Under the pieces are notes generated by a model. The model was not told the origin of the DNA. It worked only from the letters and a program-made list of their open reading frames with translations, and did not search any database. Both the position numbers and the translations under genes were made by a program. This document shows positions 1 to 6,407 of a stretch of 23,529 nt of DNA, in pieces. The stretch's first letter is position 1. The number at the start of each line of letters is the position of its first letter. The stretch is from assembly GCA_910585735.1 (NCBI GenBank), contig CAJUEU010000028.1, positions 1-23,529 on the forward strand. The letters are read 5' to 3'. The stretch is from an uncultured Oscillospiraceae bacterium (GTDB lineage Bacteria > Bacillota > Clostridia > Oscillospirales > Oscillospiraceae).

Positions 1-1759
1 GCTTGTCGGCGCTCTGGAAGGTGTAGCCGCCGATGGCCACCTTTTTATCGGCCACGTCATACTCGCCGCCCCCGGTGGTGTCCACGGTCACTTCAGGGTA
101 GCCCTCAATGGCGTCCCCCTTCTCGTCCACATACCTGACGGTCACCTTATACTCCGCAGGCTCAGGCTTCTCCCACTGAATGGTGATGTTTCCGTCCCCG
201 TCGGTCACAGGCTCGCCCCACTTGCCGCTCTCACTGGGAGCCATGGGATACATGTCGGCATAGTCCTCATCGGCAGGAATGGTCACCTCCTTGATCTGGG
301 TACCGTCCTCGGCCAGCCAGGTTACGGTAATGGCCCTGACAAAATACAGCCGCAGCTCTGTGCCCCTGACGGCCAGAGTCTCGCTGGTAATGTTGCCCTG
401 ATTGTCAGCGTCAAAGATATAGTTCTTCAACTCCTTGTCGCTGCTGGTGACGCTTACGAGTTCGCCTACCGTGCCCTTACGGGTCTCGGTCCCCCTGAGC
501 TTCTCCCCCTCAACATCGTACCAGTCTACCGTATAGTCGGCGGTGGCAGGCGTAGGCGGGGTGGTCGCCTCCCATACGGCGGTCAGCATTCCGGAAACAG
601 TCTGGCCCGCCACGCCGGTCATATTGACCTGACCGTTTGTGCTGGTAAATTGGCCGTTTCCAGAGTAGGTCCAGCCCTTAAACTGATATCCGCCGCGTTC
701 CGGCTGGGGGGAGCCGTAACCCCAGGCGTCCTCGTAAAACGTATGGGTAGCGTTCTCCGTGGTTTCGTTCATTGTCCGGCTGGAGTCGTTGCCAACCTTG
801 CCGCCGTTGTAGTTCCAGGTCATCTGGTAGGTGTAAGCAACGGTATTTGGCTCCCACTGGGCATAGAAAGTATGTGTACCCAGCGTTAAATAAACATTCA
901 CACCTGGTTGTTTTAAGGCCCCGGTATCATCTTCCCTCCACCCAAGGAATGTATATCCATCCCTTGTGGGATAATTGGAAGCAAGATTAATATTCCGGCT
1001 TTTCTCACTGCCATAGCTTTTATTTTCCGAATGCGAAGCAGGCATATTATTGACCGTATCATTACAATTTTTATCGTACTGAATGATATAGTCGCCGGTA
1101 GTAGAGCCGCCGGAGGACTGCTTCAGGTTGCTGTAGGTCGCGCTGCCGCCGGAATAAAGGACCTGGCCATTTGCGCCAACGCTGGGCTTGTTGGAAAACG
1201 CGCTTCCCGAACACACAGTATTATAAGCGTGCGTTACGCCCTCCCAAATGTATCCGGGCTCCGGGATCAGGAAGCCATTATTGTGCTGACCCTTGCAGCC
1301 AAACGTAACGCTGGATTTGTTGATTGCCGTCACGACCCAGATCCTATCCCAAGTGTCGCCTACTGACATCTTTACCCCAGTGGGCGTTGCTCCACTTGGG
1401 TATAACGTGATCTTTGAGGTATATGTGTCGTATAACAAGTTGCCCTCCGGGTCAGGGCTCCCCGCCAGGCTTCCCTCCAGGAGCTCCCGGTAGGCCAGGG
1501 CTTCGGCCAGAGCCTCGGCGTTGGCCTCCTGCTCCGCGGGAGAGAGGCTGTTATAAACCGCGATATACTCGTCCAGTGCGTTGATACCCGCCTGGACATC
1601 GCCGTCCTCCAGGGCCTCGTTCACCGCCGCAAAGGCGGTGTTCAGCTCCTCTGCCGCCGCGGCAGAGGCCTCCTCCAAAGCCAGCACCGGCCCGGACAGC
1701 ATGCCCAGCACCATCACCAGCGTCAGGAGAAGAGACAGCAGTTTCTTCGTTTGCTTCAT
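1..1759 (-). CDS. Secreted repeat-domain surface protein, N-terminal part (runs off left edge)
   Basis: An open frame of about 586 codons starts at ATG 1759 and has no stop before the left edge, so the C-terminus and any cell-wall anchor are not visible. The start has an AGGAG site 9 nt upstream. Residues 1-27 form a signal peptide (MKQTKK, hydrophobic core, cleavage after VLA). Residues 28-100 are Ala/Glu-rich and probably helical. Around residues 266-303 and 356-397 are two segments of the InlB B-repeat/Flg_new type (GYTFLGW...FYAQW and GYQFKGW...LTAVW). From about residue 536 a MucBP-like segment begins (VTVRYVDEKGDAI). Such multidomain proteins are usually surface adhesins or matrix proteins; ligand and function here are unknown. 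The part encoding residues about 108-300 is noticeably less GC-rich than the flanks. It is monocistronic as far as visible. Confidence 0.85.
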   Translation of the reverse strand, partial: MKQTKKLLSLLLTLVMVLGMLSGPVLALEEASAAAAEELNTAFAAVNEALEDGDVQAGINALDEYIAVYNSLSPAEQEANAEALAEALAYRELLEGSLAGSPDPEGNLLYDTYTSKITLYPSGATPTGVKMSVGDTWDRIWVVTAINKSSVTFGCKGQHNNGFLIPEPGYIWEGVTHAYNTVCSGSAFSNKPSVGANGQVLYSGGSATYSNLKQSSGGSTTGDYIIQYDKNCNDTVNNMPASHSENKSYGSEKSRNINLASNYPTRDGYTFLGWREDDTGALKQPGVNVYLTLGTHTFYAQWEPNTVAYTYQMTWNYNGGKVGNDSSRTMNETTENATHTFYEDAWGYGSPQPERGGYQFKGWTYSGNGQFTSTNGQVNMTGVAGQTVSGMLTAVWEATTPPTPATADYTVDWYDVEGEKLRGTETRKGTVGELVSVTSSDKELKNYIFDADNQGNITSETLAVRGTELRLYFVRAITVTWLAEDGTQIKEVTIPADEDYADMYPMAPSESGKWGEPVTDGDGNITIQWEKPEPAEYKVTVRYVDEKGDAIEGYPEVTVDTTGGGEYDVADKKVAIGGYTFQSADK

Positions 1760-1796
1760 ACAATGGTTCTCCTTTCTTTCCTTGATGTCAACGTGC

Positions 1797-1842
1797 TTTG
1801 TATCTTTCTGCAGAAAGATACAAAAAGAGGTACCTCTTTTTG
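1797..1842 (-). promoter_or_regulatory. Two overlapping perfect palindromes in the leader of the surface-protein gene
   Basis: 1797-1824 is a perfect 28-nt palindrome centred on CTGCAG (half-site TTTGTATCTTTCTG). 1821-1842 is a perfect 22-nt palindrome centred on GGTACC (half-site CAAAAAGAGGT). They share CAAA at 1821-1824, so only one of the two RNA hairpins can form completely at a time. They lie between the putative -10 (1851-1856) and the ribosome site, so they would sit at the 5' end of the mRNA. Neither is followed by a U-run, so neither is a normal terminator. They could be an operator pair, alternative 5' hairpins or an mRNA-stabilising cap. The symmetry is seen directly; the function is inference. 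Confidence 0.6.
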
Positions 1843-1850
1843 CGATTTTC

Positions 1851-1856
1851 ATTATA
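1851..1856 (-). promoter_or_regulatory. Putative -10 box of the surface-protein gene
   Basis: The minus strand reads TGATATAATGA, a consensus TATAAT. No good -35 is found at 16-18 nt upstream. Instead the sequence there carries two direct copies of TTTGTAACC (plus strand GGTTACAAA at 1866-1874 and 1878-1886), 12 bp apart. A weak -35 with repeated upstream sites suggests activator-dependent transcription; this is inference. Confidence 0.45.
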
Positions 1857-1912
1857 TCACAGTTCGGTTACAAAAGGGGTTACAAATTCCAATTTTTTCT
1901 TCAAAATCATTC

Positions 1913-1956
1913 GTCGTATTGCACAAAGTTTTTCCTCTATTTTTGTGCAATACGAC
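1913..1956. repeat. 15-bp inverted repeat, intergenic
   Basis: Arms GTCGTATTGCACAAA (1913-1927) and its exact complement (1942-1956) flank a 14-nt T-rich loop. No U-run follows on either strand, so it is not a convincing terminator. It lies between the terminator of the FMN/FAD lipoprotein gene and the promoter region of the surface-protein gene. It may be a protein-binding site or a small mobile repeat. Confidence 0.55.
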
Positions 1957-1998
1957 AGTCAGCCATATTCCTGCCCCAGTCCGCTCCCCCTTGGGAAC

Positions 1999-2037
1999 AA
2001 AAAAGCCTCCCCACGCTATAGCGTGGGGAGGCTTTTT
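1999..2037 (-). terminator. Rho-independent terminator of the flavin-reductase lipoprotein gene
   Basis: A perfect 28-nt palindrome (2005-2032, half-site GCCTCCCCACGCTA) is flanked by A-run and T-run (TTTTTT on the minus strand). It begins about 18 nt past the stop codon at 2055. It could also work in the plus direction, where no gene is seen. Confidence 0.9.
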
Positions 2038-2054
2038 CTTGTAGCAGGAAGCTT

Positions 2055-3974
2055 TTACTTCGCCGCCGCGGTCTCGCCGGCGATCTTGCCGAAGGTCAAA
2101 GCGTCGGGCACGGCGTTGCCGCCCACCCGGTTGGTTCCATGGATACCGCCGGTAACCTCGCCGGCGGCGTACAGGCCCTCAATGACCTGACCCTCGGCGT
2201 TCAGCACCTCGGCGCTGCCGTTGATCTCCAGGCCGCCCATGGTGTGGTGGACAACAGGAGTGAAGGCCACAGCATAGAAGGGGCCCTCCTCAATGGTGTT
2301 CTCCCAGGTCCGGCGGCCGAACTGGTCGGGCTTGCCGGCCTTCACCAGGTCGTTGAACTCGGCGATAGTGGCTTCCAGAGCGTCGGCGGGCATATTGATG
2401 GCCTCGGCCAGCTCCGCCAGGGTGTCGGCCCGGGTGATCATGCCATACTGCACCTGGGCGTCCAAAGCCTCCTGGGCCATGCGGAGGGTGGCTTCCTTGT
2501 TGTCGCAGATGCCGTAGAACATCTGGTTGGTCTGGGACAGAGCGCCCTCGGCCAGCACGTCACGCCGCTCATCCTCGGCCACGTACCGCTGGCCCTCCTG
2601 GTTGACGAAGGCGGTGCTGTTGATCATGCCGGAGATTCCGCCGCCGGAGATGGAGTTCAGCGCCATCAGCTGGATCCAGCCCATGCCCACCAAGTTTGCG
2701 TCCACGCTCAGACCCATGGTGATGCCGTCGCCGGTGGCGCCGGGGGTGTTGTTGGTGGAAAGCTTCTCAATGTTCTCCCAGTTGTTGCCCTCGGGATTGT
2801 ACTTCGCAAGCATCTCCGGGTTGTTGCCGAAGCCGCCGGTGGCCAGGATCACGCCCTTGCTGGCCTTCACGGTGACGGACTCGCCGTTGGCGTTGGTGAG
2901 GACGGTGCCGGTGACCTTGCCGTTCTCGCTGACCAGGCTCTCCGCCTTGGTGTCCAGGAAGATCTGGACGTTGGCGGCCCGGGCGGCGTTCTCCAGCGCG
3001 GCCACGATCTCAGCGCCGCTGGCCTTGGGCAGAGTCTGGTGAGAACGGTTCCAGAGAGCGCCGATAACGGTGCTGACCTCGTCAGACCAGGTAACGCCGT
3101 TCTCGCCCAGCCAGTGGAGGGTATCCAGAGCGTTGGTGGTCAGGGTACGGATCTGCTCCACATTGCCCAGGTAGTCGCCCGCGTCCAGGGTCTGGAGGGC
3201 GTGCCACTCGGGGGAGTCAAAGAGGTTGGTCCGGCCGGAGGCCTTGTACTCGTCCCACTGCTTCTGGACGTCGGCCTTCAGCGCAGCGTGCTCAGGGCTG
3301 GTGTCCTCGTGGGCCAGAAGGCTCTCCACGGTGGAGGACAGGGCCTCGTCCATGGGGTTGTTGGCCTGCCTCTCGGGATCATAGGTGTTGAAGGCGCCGC
3401 CGCAGCGGTAGGTGTTGCCGCCCAGAGCAGGAAGCTTCTCCACCAGGATGACGCTGGCGCCGTTCTGAGCAGCCGACAGAGCGGCGCTGAGACCGGCACC
3501 GCCGCCGCCCACCACCAACACGTCAACAGTGGTGGTTTCCAGGGCGCCCTCCACCTTCTCCCCGCCGGCGGGAACGGCTTTCAGGGCCTCCACATCGCCA
3601 CCGGCTTCCTCCACACAGGCGGCCACGGCCGCCAGAATGGCGTCAGAGGTGATGGTGGCGCCGGACACGGCGTCCACGCCCAGGCTCTGATACTGCACAA
3701 TGGCCTCGGGGATGCCGGTGATGGCCGGATCGCTGATGCCGGCGCTCTCGGAATGCTCCACGATCTCCACCTTCTCGATGGCGTCGGCGGTAAAGGTGAC
3801 AGACACCTTCACAGGGCCGTTTCTGCCGTCGGCGCTGGCCTCATAAGTACCTGCCGTGTAGGCGCCCTCCTGGGCGTCGGGGGTGGGGGTAGCGCTCTCC
3901 TTGGGACCCCCTCCGCAGCTGGACAGAAGCAGAGCCGCGCAGACCGCCAGAGCCGCGAGTCTTCTCTTTTTCAT
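2055..3974 (-). CDS. Lipoprotein FMN-binding/FAD-dependent reductase (fumarate reductase flavoprotein-like)
   Basis: 639 residues. The start at ATG 3974 has AGGAG 7 nt upstream and opens a lipoprotein signal (MKKRR, hydrophobic core, lipobox LSSC with Cys20); the longer frame upstream runs through the promoter. Residues about 37-120 match an FMN_bind domain with the flavinylation motif DAVSGAT, Thr107 being the expected acceptor for ApbE-type FMN transfer. From about 148 comes an FAD_binding_2 domain with GGGGAG (156-161), a GQRY...ERRD segment, HHTMGG, and the C-terminal NRVGGN FAD motif. By family this is an extracellular membrane-anchored reductase fed by flavin electron transfer, reducing fumarate, urocanate or a related acceptor. 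The substrate cannot be read from sequence. No ApbE gene lies in the window. It has its own promoter and terminator. Confidence 0.88.
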   Translation of the reverse strand: MKKRRLAALAVCAALLLSSCGGGPKESATPTPDAQEGAYTAGTYEASADGRNGPVKVSVTFTADAIEKVEIVEHSESAGISDPAITGIPEAIVQYQSLGVDAVSGATITSDAILAAVAACVEEAGGDVEALKAVPAGGEKVEGALETTTVDVLVVGGGGAGLSAALSAAQNGASVILVEKLPALGGNTYRCGGAFNTYDPERQANNPMDEALSSTVESLLAHEDTSPEHAALKADVQKQWDEYKASGRTNLFDSPEWHALQTLDAGDYLGNVEQIRTLTTNALDTLHWLGENGVTWSDEVSTVIGALWNRSHQTLPKASGAEIVAALENAARAANVQIFLDTKAESLVSENGKVTGTVLTNANGESVTVKASKGVILATGGFGNNPEMLAKYNPEGNNWENIEKLSTNNTPGATGDGITMGLSVDANLVGMGWIQLMALNSISGGGISGMINSTAFVNQEGQRYVAEDERRDVLAEGALSQTNQMFYGICDNKEATLRMAQEALDAQVQYGMITRADTLAELAEAINMPADALEATIAEFNDLVKAGKPDQFGRRTWENTIEEGPFYAVAFTPVVHHTMGGLEINGSAEVLNAEGQVIEGLYAAGEVTGGIHGTNRVGGNAVPDALTFGKIAGETAAAK

Positions 3975-4016
3975 ACCTTTTCTCCTTTCGAAATTGTCAA
4001 ATTTCGGACAAAAAGC

Positions 4017-4045
4017 AGTATAGCAGGTTTGGCAAATTATTTCAA
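4017..4045 (-). promoter_or_regulatory. SigA-type promoter of the flavin-reductase lipoprotein gene
   Basis: The minus strand reads TTGAAA, a 17-nt spacer, then TATACT, preceded by TG (extended -10). The start point would be near 4010, giving a leader of about 36 nt. Confidence 0.8.
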
Positions 4046-4050
4046 TAGTT

Positions 4051-4067
4051 TTTGTAAATTTTACAAA
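4051..4067. promoter_or_regulatory. Putative operator upstream of the flavin-reductase promoter
   Basis: TTTGTAAAATTTACAAA on the minus strand is a perfect inverted repeat (8-1-8) centred about 49 bp before the likely start point and 5 bp from the -35. A second short palindrome, ACAAATTTGT, overlaps it at 4063-4072. The position suits an activator or a repressor; the cognate regulator is unknown. It does not match the Rex or FNR consensus well. Confidence 0.45.
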
Positions 4068-4083
4068 TTTGTTACATGGGTTC

Positions 4084-4130
4084 AAAAAGCGGCGCACTGC
4101 GGAAGAAAAATCCGCATTGCGCCGCTTTTT
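4084..4130 (-). terminator. Rho-independent terminator of htpG
   Basis: Arms 4089-4103 and 4111-4125 (GCGGCGCA...TGCGGA type, one mismatch in 15) enclose a 7-nt loop and are flanked by A5 and T5. It lies about 75 nt after the htpG stop on the minus strand. Confidence 0.88.
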
Positions 4131-4203
4131 ATAACTTGTTTGGATTTCGATTCGTTTGATGTTGTCTGTGTCTCCGGGAACGACTGCCCCCAGAAATACG
4201 GCC

Positions 4204-6129
4204 TTATACCATCAGCTCGCACACCAAGCGGGTATATTCCCCCATATCCTCCACCGGGAGGCCGGCAAGCAGCAGGGCCTGGTCATAGAGAAGCCGGGCG
4301 TACTTCCCCGCCTTGTCCGGGTCCTGGGCCACCGCCCGGGCCAGGGCGGAATAGGCCGGGCTGTCGGCGTTGAGCTCCAGCACCCGCTGGGCCTTCATAC
4401 CGCCCATGCCCCCCTCCAGCTTCTGGAAATACTTCTCCATCTCCAGGGTGATGGGACCGTCGGTGGTGAGGCAGACCGCTCCCGACTTGAGCACCTGGGA
4501 AAGCCGCACCTCGTGGACCTTGTCCCCCAGAGCCTCCTTCACAAAGTCCAGCACGGACCTGTTGGCCTCGGTCTTCTTCTCTCCCTCGGCCTTCTCCTCC
4601 TCGCTCTGGGGAAGGGCCTCGGGGTCGGCGGCGTCCTGGAAGGGCACGCCGTCATACTCCCGCAGGGTCTGGACCAGGAACTGGTCCACCTCGTCGGTGA
4701 AGTACAGGATCTCATAGCCCTTGTCCAGCACCCGCTCGGCCTGGGGCAGGGCGCGGGCCATGCCCACGCTCTCGGCGCAGAGGTAGAAGATACCCTCCTG
4801 GCCCTCGGCCATCCGGTCCTTATATTCCCGCAGGCTCACCAGCTCCTCCCCCTTGGAGGAGGGGAACAGGAGCAGGTCCTGCAAAAGCTCCTTCTTAGCG
4901 CCGTACTGGTCCACCACCCCGTACTTGAGCTGCCGGGCAAAGCCCTTCCAGAACTTCAGGTACTTCTCCCGGTCCTCCTTCTGGAGCTTCAGCAACTCGG
5001 CCTTCACCTTCTTCTCCACGTTGCTCTCGATGATGTGAAGGGCCCGGGTGTGCTGAAGGGTCTCCCGGGAGATGTTGAGGGGCAGGTCGGCGGAATCCAC
5101 CACGCCCGTTACAAAGGAGAAGGCGTCGGGCACCACCTGGGGGCACTTGTCCATAATGAGCACCCCGGAGGAATAGAGCTGAAGCCCCTTTTCATAGTCC
5201 TTGGTATAGTAATCATAGGGGGCGTGGGCAGGGATAAAGAGGAGGGCCTTGTACTCCATCTGGCCCTCGGCGGCGGTGTGGATGACCGCCAGCGGCTCCT
5301 CCCAGTCCCCGAACTTCTCCCGATAGAACTGGTTGTAATCCTCCGGCTTCACCTTGCTCTTGGGCCGGTTCCACAGAGGGATCATGGAGTTCAGGGTCTC
5401 CCACTCCCGGACGGTCTCATACTCCGGCTGATAGTCCTCCCCGGCGTCGGCGGGCTTCTCCTTCTGCCGAGAGTGCTCCACCTCCATACGGACAGGGGTG
5501 TGGACATAGTCGGAGTAGGTCTTGACCAGCTCCTGAAGCCGGTAGGTCTCCAGATACTCGCCGAATTTGTCCTCGTCGGTGTCCGGCTTGATGTGGAGGA
5601 TGATGTCGGTACCCAGGGTCTCCTTGCCGCAGCTCTCCACGGTGTAGCCGTCGGCCCCGTCGGAGCGCCACTCCCAGGCCTCGTCCGCGCCGTAAGCCCT
5701 GGAACGCACCGTCACGGTGTCGGCCACCATGAAGGCGGAGTAAAAGCCCACGCCGAACTGGCCGATGATGTCCACCGCCCCGGCCCCCTTGGGCGCCTTT
5801 TCGGCCTTGGCCATCTCCTCCTTAAACTGAAGGGAGCCGCTTCTTGCGATGGTGCCCAGATTCTGCTCCAGCTCTTCCTTGGTCATGCCGATTCCATTGT
5901 CCCGGATGGTCAGGGTGCGGCTTTCCTTGTCGGGGATCAGGGTGATCTGAAAGTCCTTCCGCTTGATCCCCACCTTGTCGTCGGTGAGGGCCTTGTAGGC
6001 CAGCTTGTCCACCGCGTCGCTGGCGTTGGAGATCAGCTCCCGGAGAAAAATCTCCTTGTGGGTGTAGATAGAGTTGATCATCAGGTCCAGCAGACGCTTG
6101 CTCTCCGCCTTGAATTGCTTCTTCGCCAT
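4204..6129 (-). CDS. htpG: Molecular chaperone HtpG (Hsp90 family)
   Basis: 641 residues, close to the usual 620-640. It is an ATP-dependent cytosolic chaperone acting as a homodimer on partly folded clients. The N-terminal GHKL ATPase shows the Glu/Asn/Asp helix (ELISNASDA, E31, N35, D38), DNGIGM at 77-82 and the lid/G2 motif GQFGVGFYS. The middle domain contains the conserved NISRETLQ segment. The C-terminal dimerisation domain is complete. The start ATG 6129 has GGAGG 8 nt upstream. It is transcribed alone from a promoter overlapped by a perfect CIRCE element about 190 bp upstream, so HrcA repression and heat induction are expected. A hairpin-rich 117-bp repeat lies inside its long leader. 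Confidence 0.97.
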   Translation of the reverse strand: MAKKQFKAESKRLLDLMINSIYTHKEIFLRELISNASDAVDKLAYKALTDDKVGIKRKDFQITLIPDKESRTLTIRDNGIGMTKEELEQNLGTIARSGSLQFKEEMAKAEKAPKGAGAVDIIGQFGVGFYSAFMVADTVTVRSRAYGADEAWEWRSDGADGYTVESCGKETLGTDIILHIKPDTDEDKFGEYLETYRLQELVKTYSDYVHTPVRMEVEHSRQKEKPADAGEDYQPEYETVREWETLNSMIPLWNRPKSKVKPEDYNQFYREKFGDWEEPLAVIHTAAEGQMEYKALLFIPAHAPYDYYTKDYEKGLQLYSSGVLIMDKCPQVVPDAFSFVTGVVDSADLPLNISRETLQHTRALHIIESNVEKKVKAELLKLQKEDREKYLKFWKGFARQLKYGVVDQYGAKKELLQDLLLFPSSKGEELVSLREYKDRMAEGQEGIFYLCAESVGMARALPQAERVLDKGYEILYFTDEVDQFLVQTLREYDGVPFQDAADPEALPQSEEEKAEGEKKTEANRSVLDFVKEALGDKVHEVRLSQVLKSGAVCLTTDGPITLEMEKYFQKLEGGMGGMKAQRVLELNADSPAYSALARAVAQDPDKAGKYARLLYDQALLLAGLPVEDMGEYTRLVCELMV

Positions 6130-6178
6130 GATTTCTGCCTCCGTGTATGATAAATTTTTTGAAAACGGATTTGTGTCC

Positions 6179-6295
6179 CCTCATCCGCCCCCTTCGGGGG
6201 CACCTTCCCCGTAAACGGGGAAGACTTTAAGGTCATTCCTTTATTTGGCTTCCCCATTTATGGGGAAGCTGTCGAGCGAAGCGAGACTGATGAGG
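6179..6295. repeat. 117-bp palindromic interspersed repeat element in the htpG leader
   Basis: Bounded by a 7-bp terminal inverted repeat (CCTCATC at 6179-6185, GATGAGG at 6289-6295). Inside are three hairpins: GCCCCC/GGGGGC with a TTC loop (6187-6201), CTTCCCCG/CGGGGAAG with a TAAA loop (6204-6223), and GCTTCCCCAT/ATGGGGAAGC (6248-6269). The two CTTCCCC hairpins are related to each other. Modular non-coding elements with this look occur scattered between genes in many Clostridia; copy number in this genome cannot be judged from one window. Confidence 0.65.
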
Positions 6296-6320
6296 TCATT
6301 TCAATATGTTCCAAAAAACA

Positions 6321-6353
6321 GCGTTAGCACTCTGTTTCTTTGAGTGCTAACGC
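6321..6353. promoter_or_regulatory. CIRCE operator (HrcA binding site) of htpG
   Basis: TTAGCACTC-N9-GAGTGCTAA (6324-6350) matches the CIRCE consensus exactly, with three further paired bases outside each arm (GCG/CGC). It starts one base after the -10 box, so it covers the likely start point, the standard place for HrcA repression. Confidence 0.96.
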
Positions 6354-6354
6354 T

Positions 6355-6383
6355 ATGATAGACCCTATGGCAGAAAAAAGCAA
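6355..6383 (-). promoter_or_regulatory. SigA-type promoter of htpG
   Basis: The minus strand reads TTGCTT, 17-nt spacer, TATCAT, directly followed by the CIRCE element. The transcript would carry a leader of about 220 nt containing the CIRCE stem and the 117-bp repeat. Confidence 0.8.
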
Positions 6384-6407
6384 GTCCTTTCAAAAATTGT
6401 TTACAAT

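Noticed and set aside
2139..4373. Very long plus-strand open frame opposite the flavin-reductase lipoprotein
   Set aside because: It lies antisense to a gene with clear FMN/FAD motifs, lacks a ribosome site and reads as low-complexity Gly/Val/His/Leu, typical of the reverse frame of GC-rich coding DNA. The same applies to the frames opposite htpG (4156-6150), yhaN (10169-12853) and the carbohydrate-binding lipoprotein (19183-21576).
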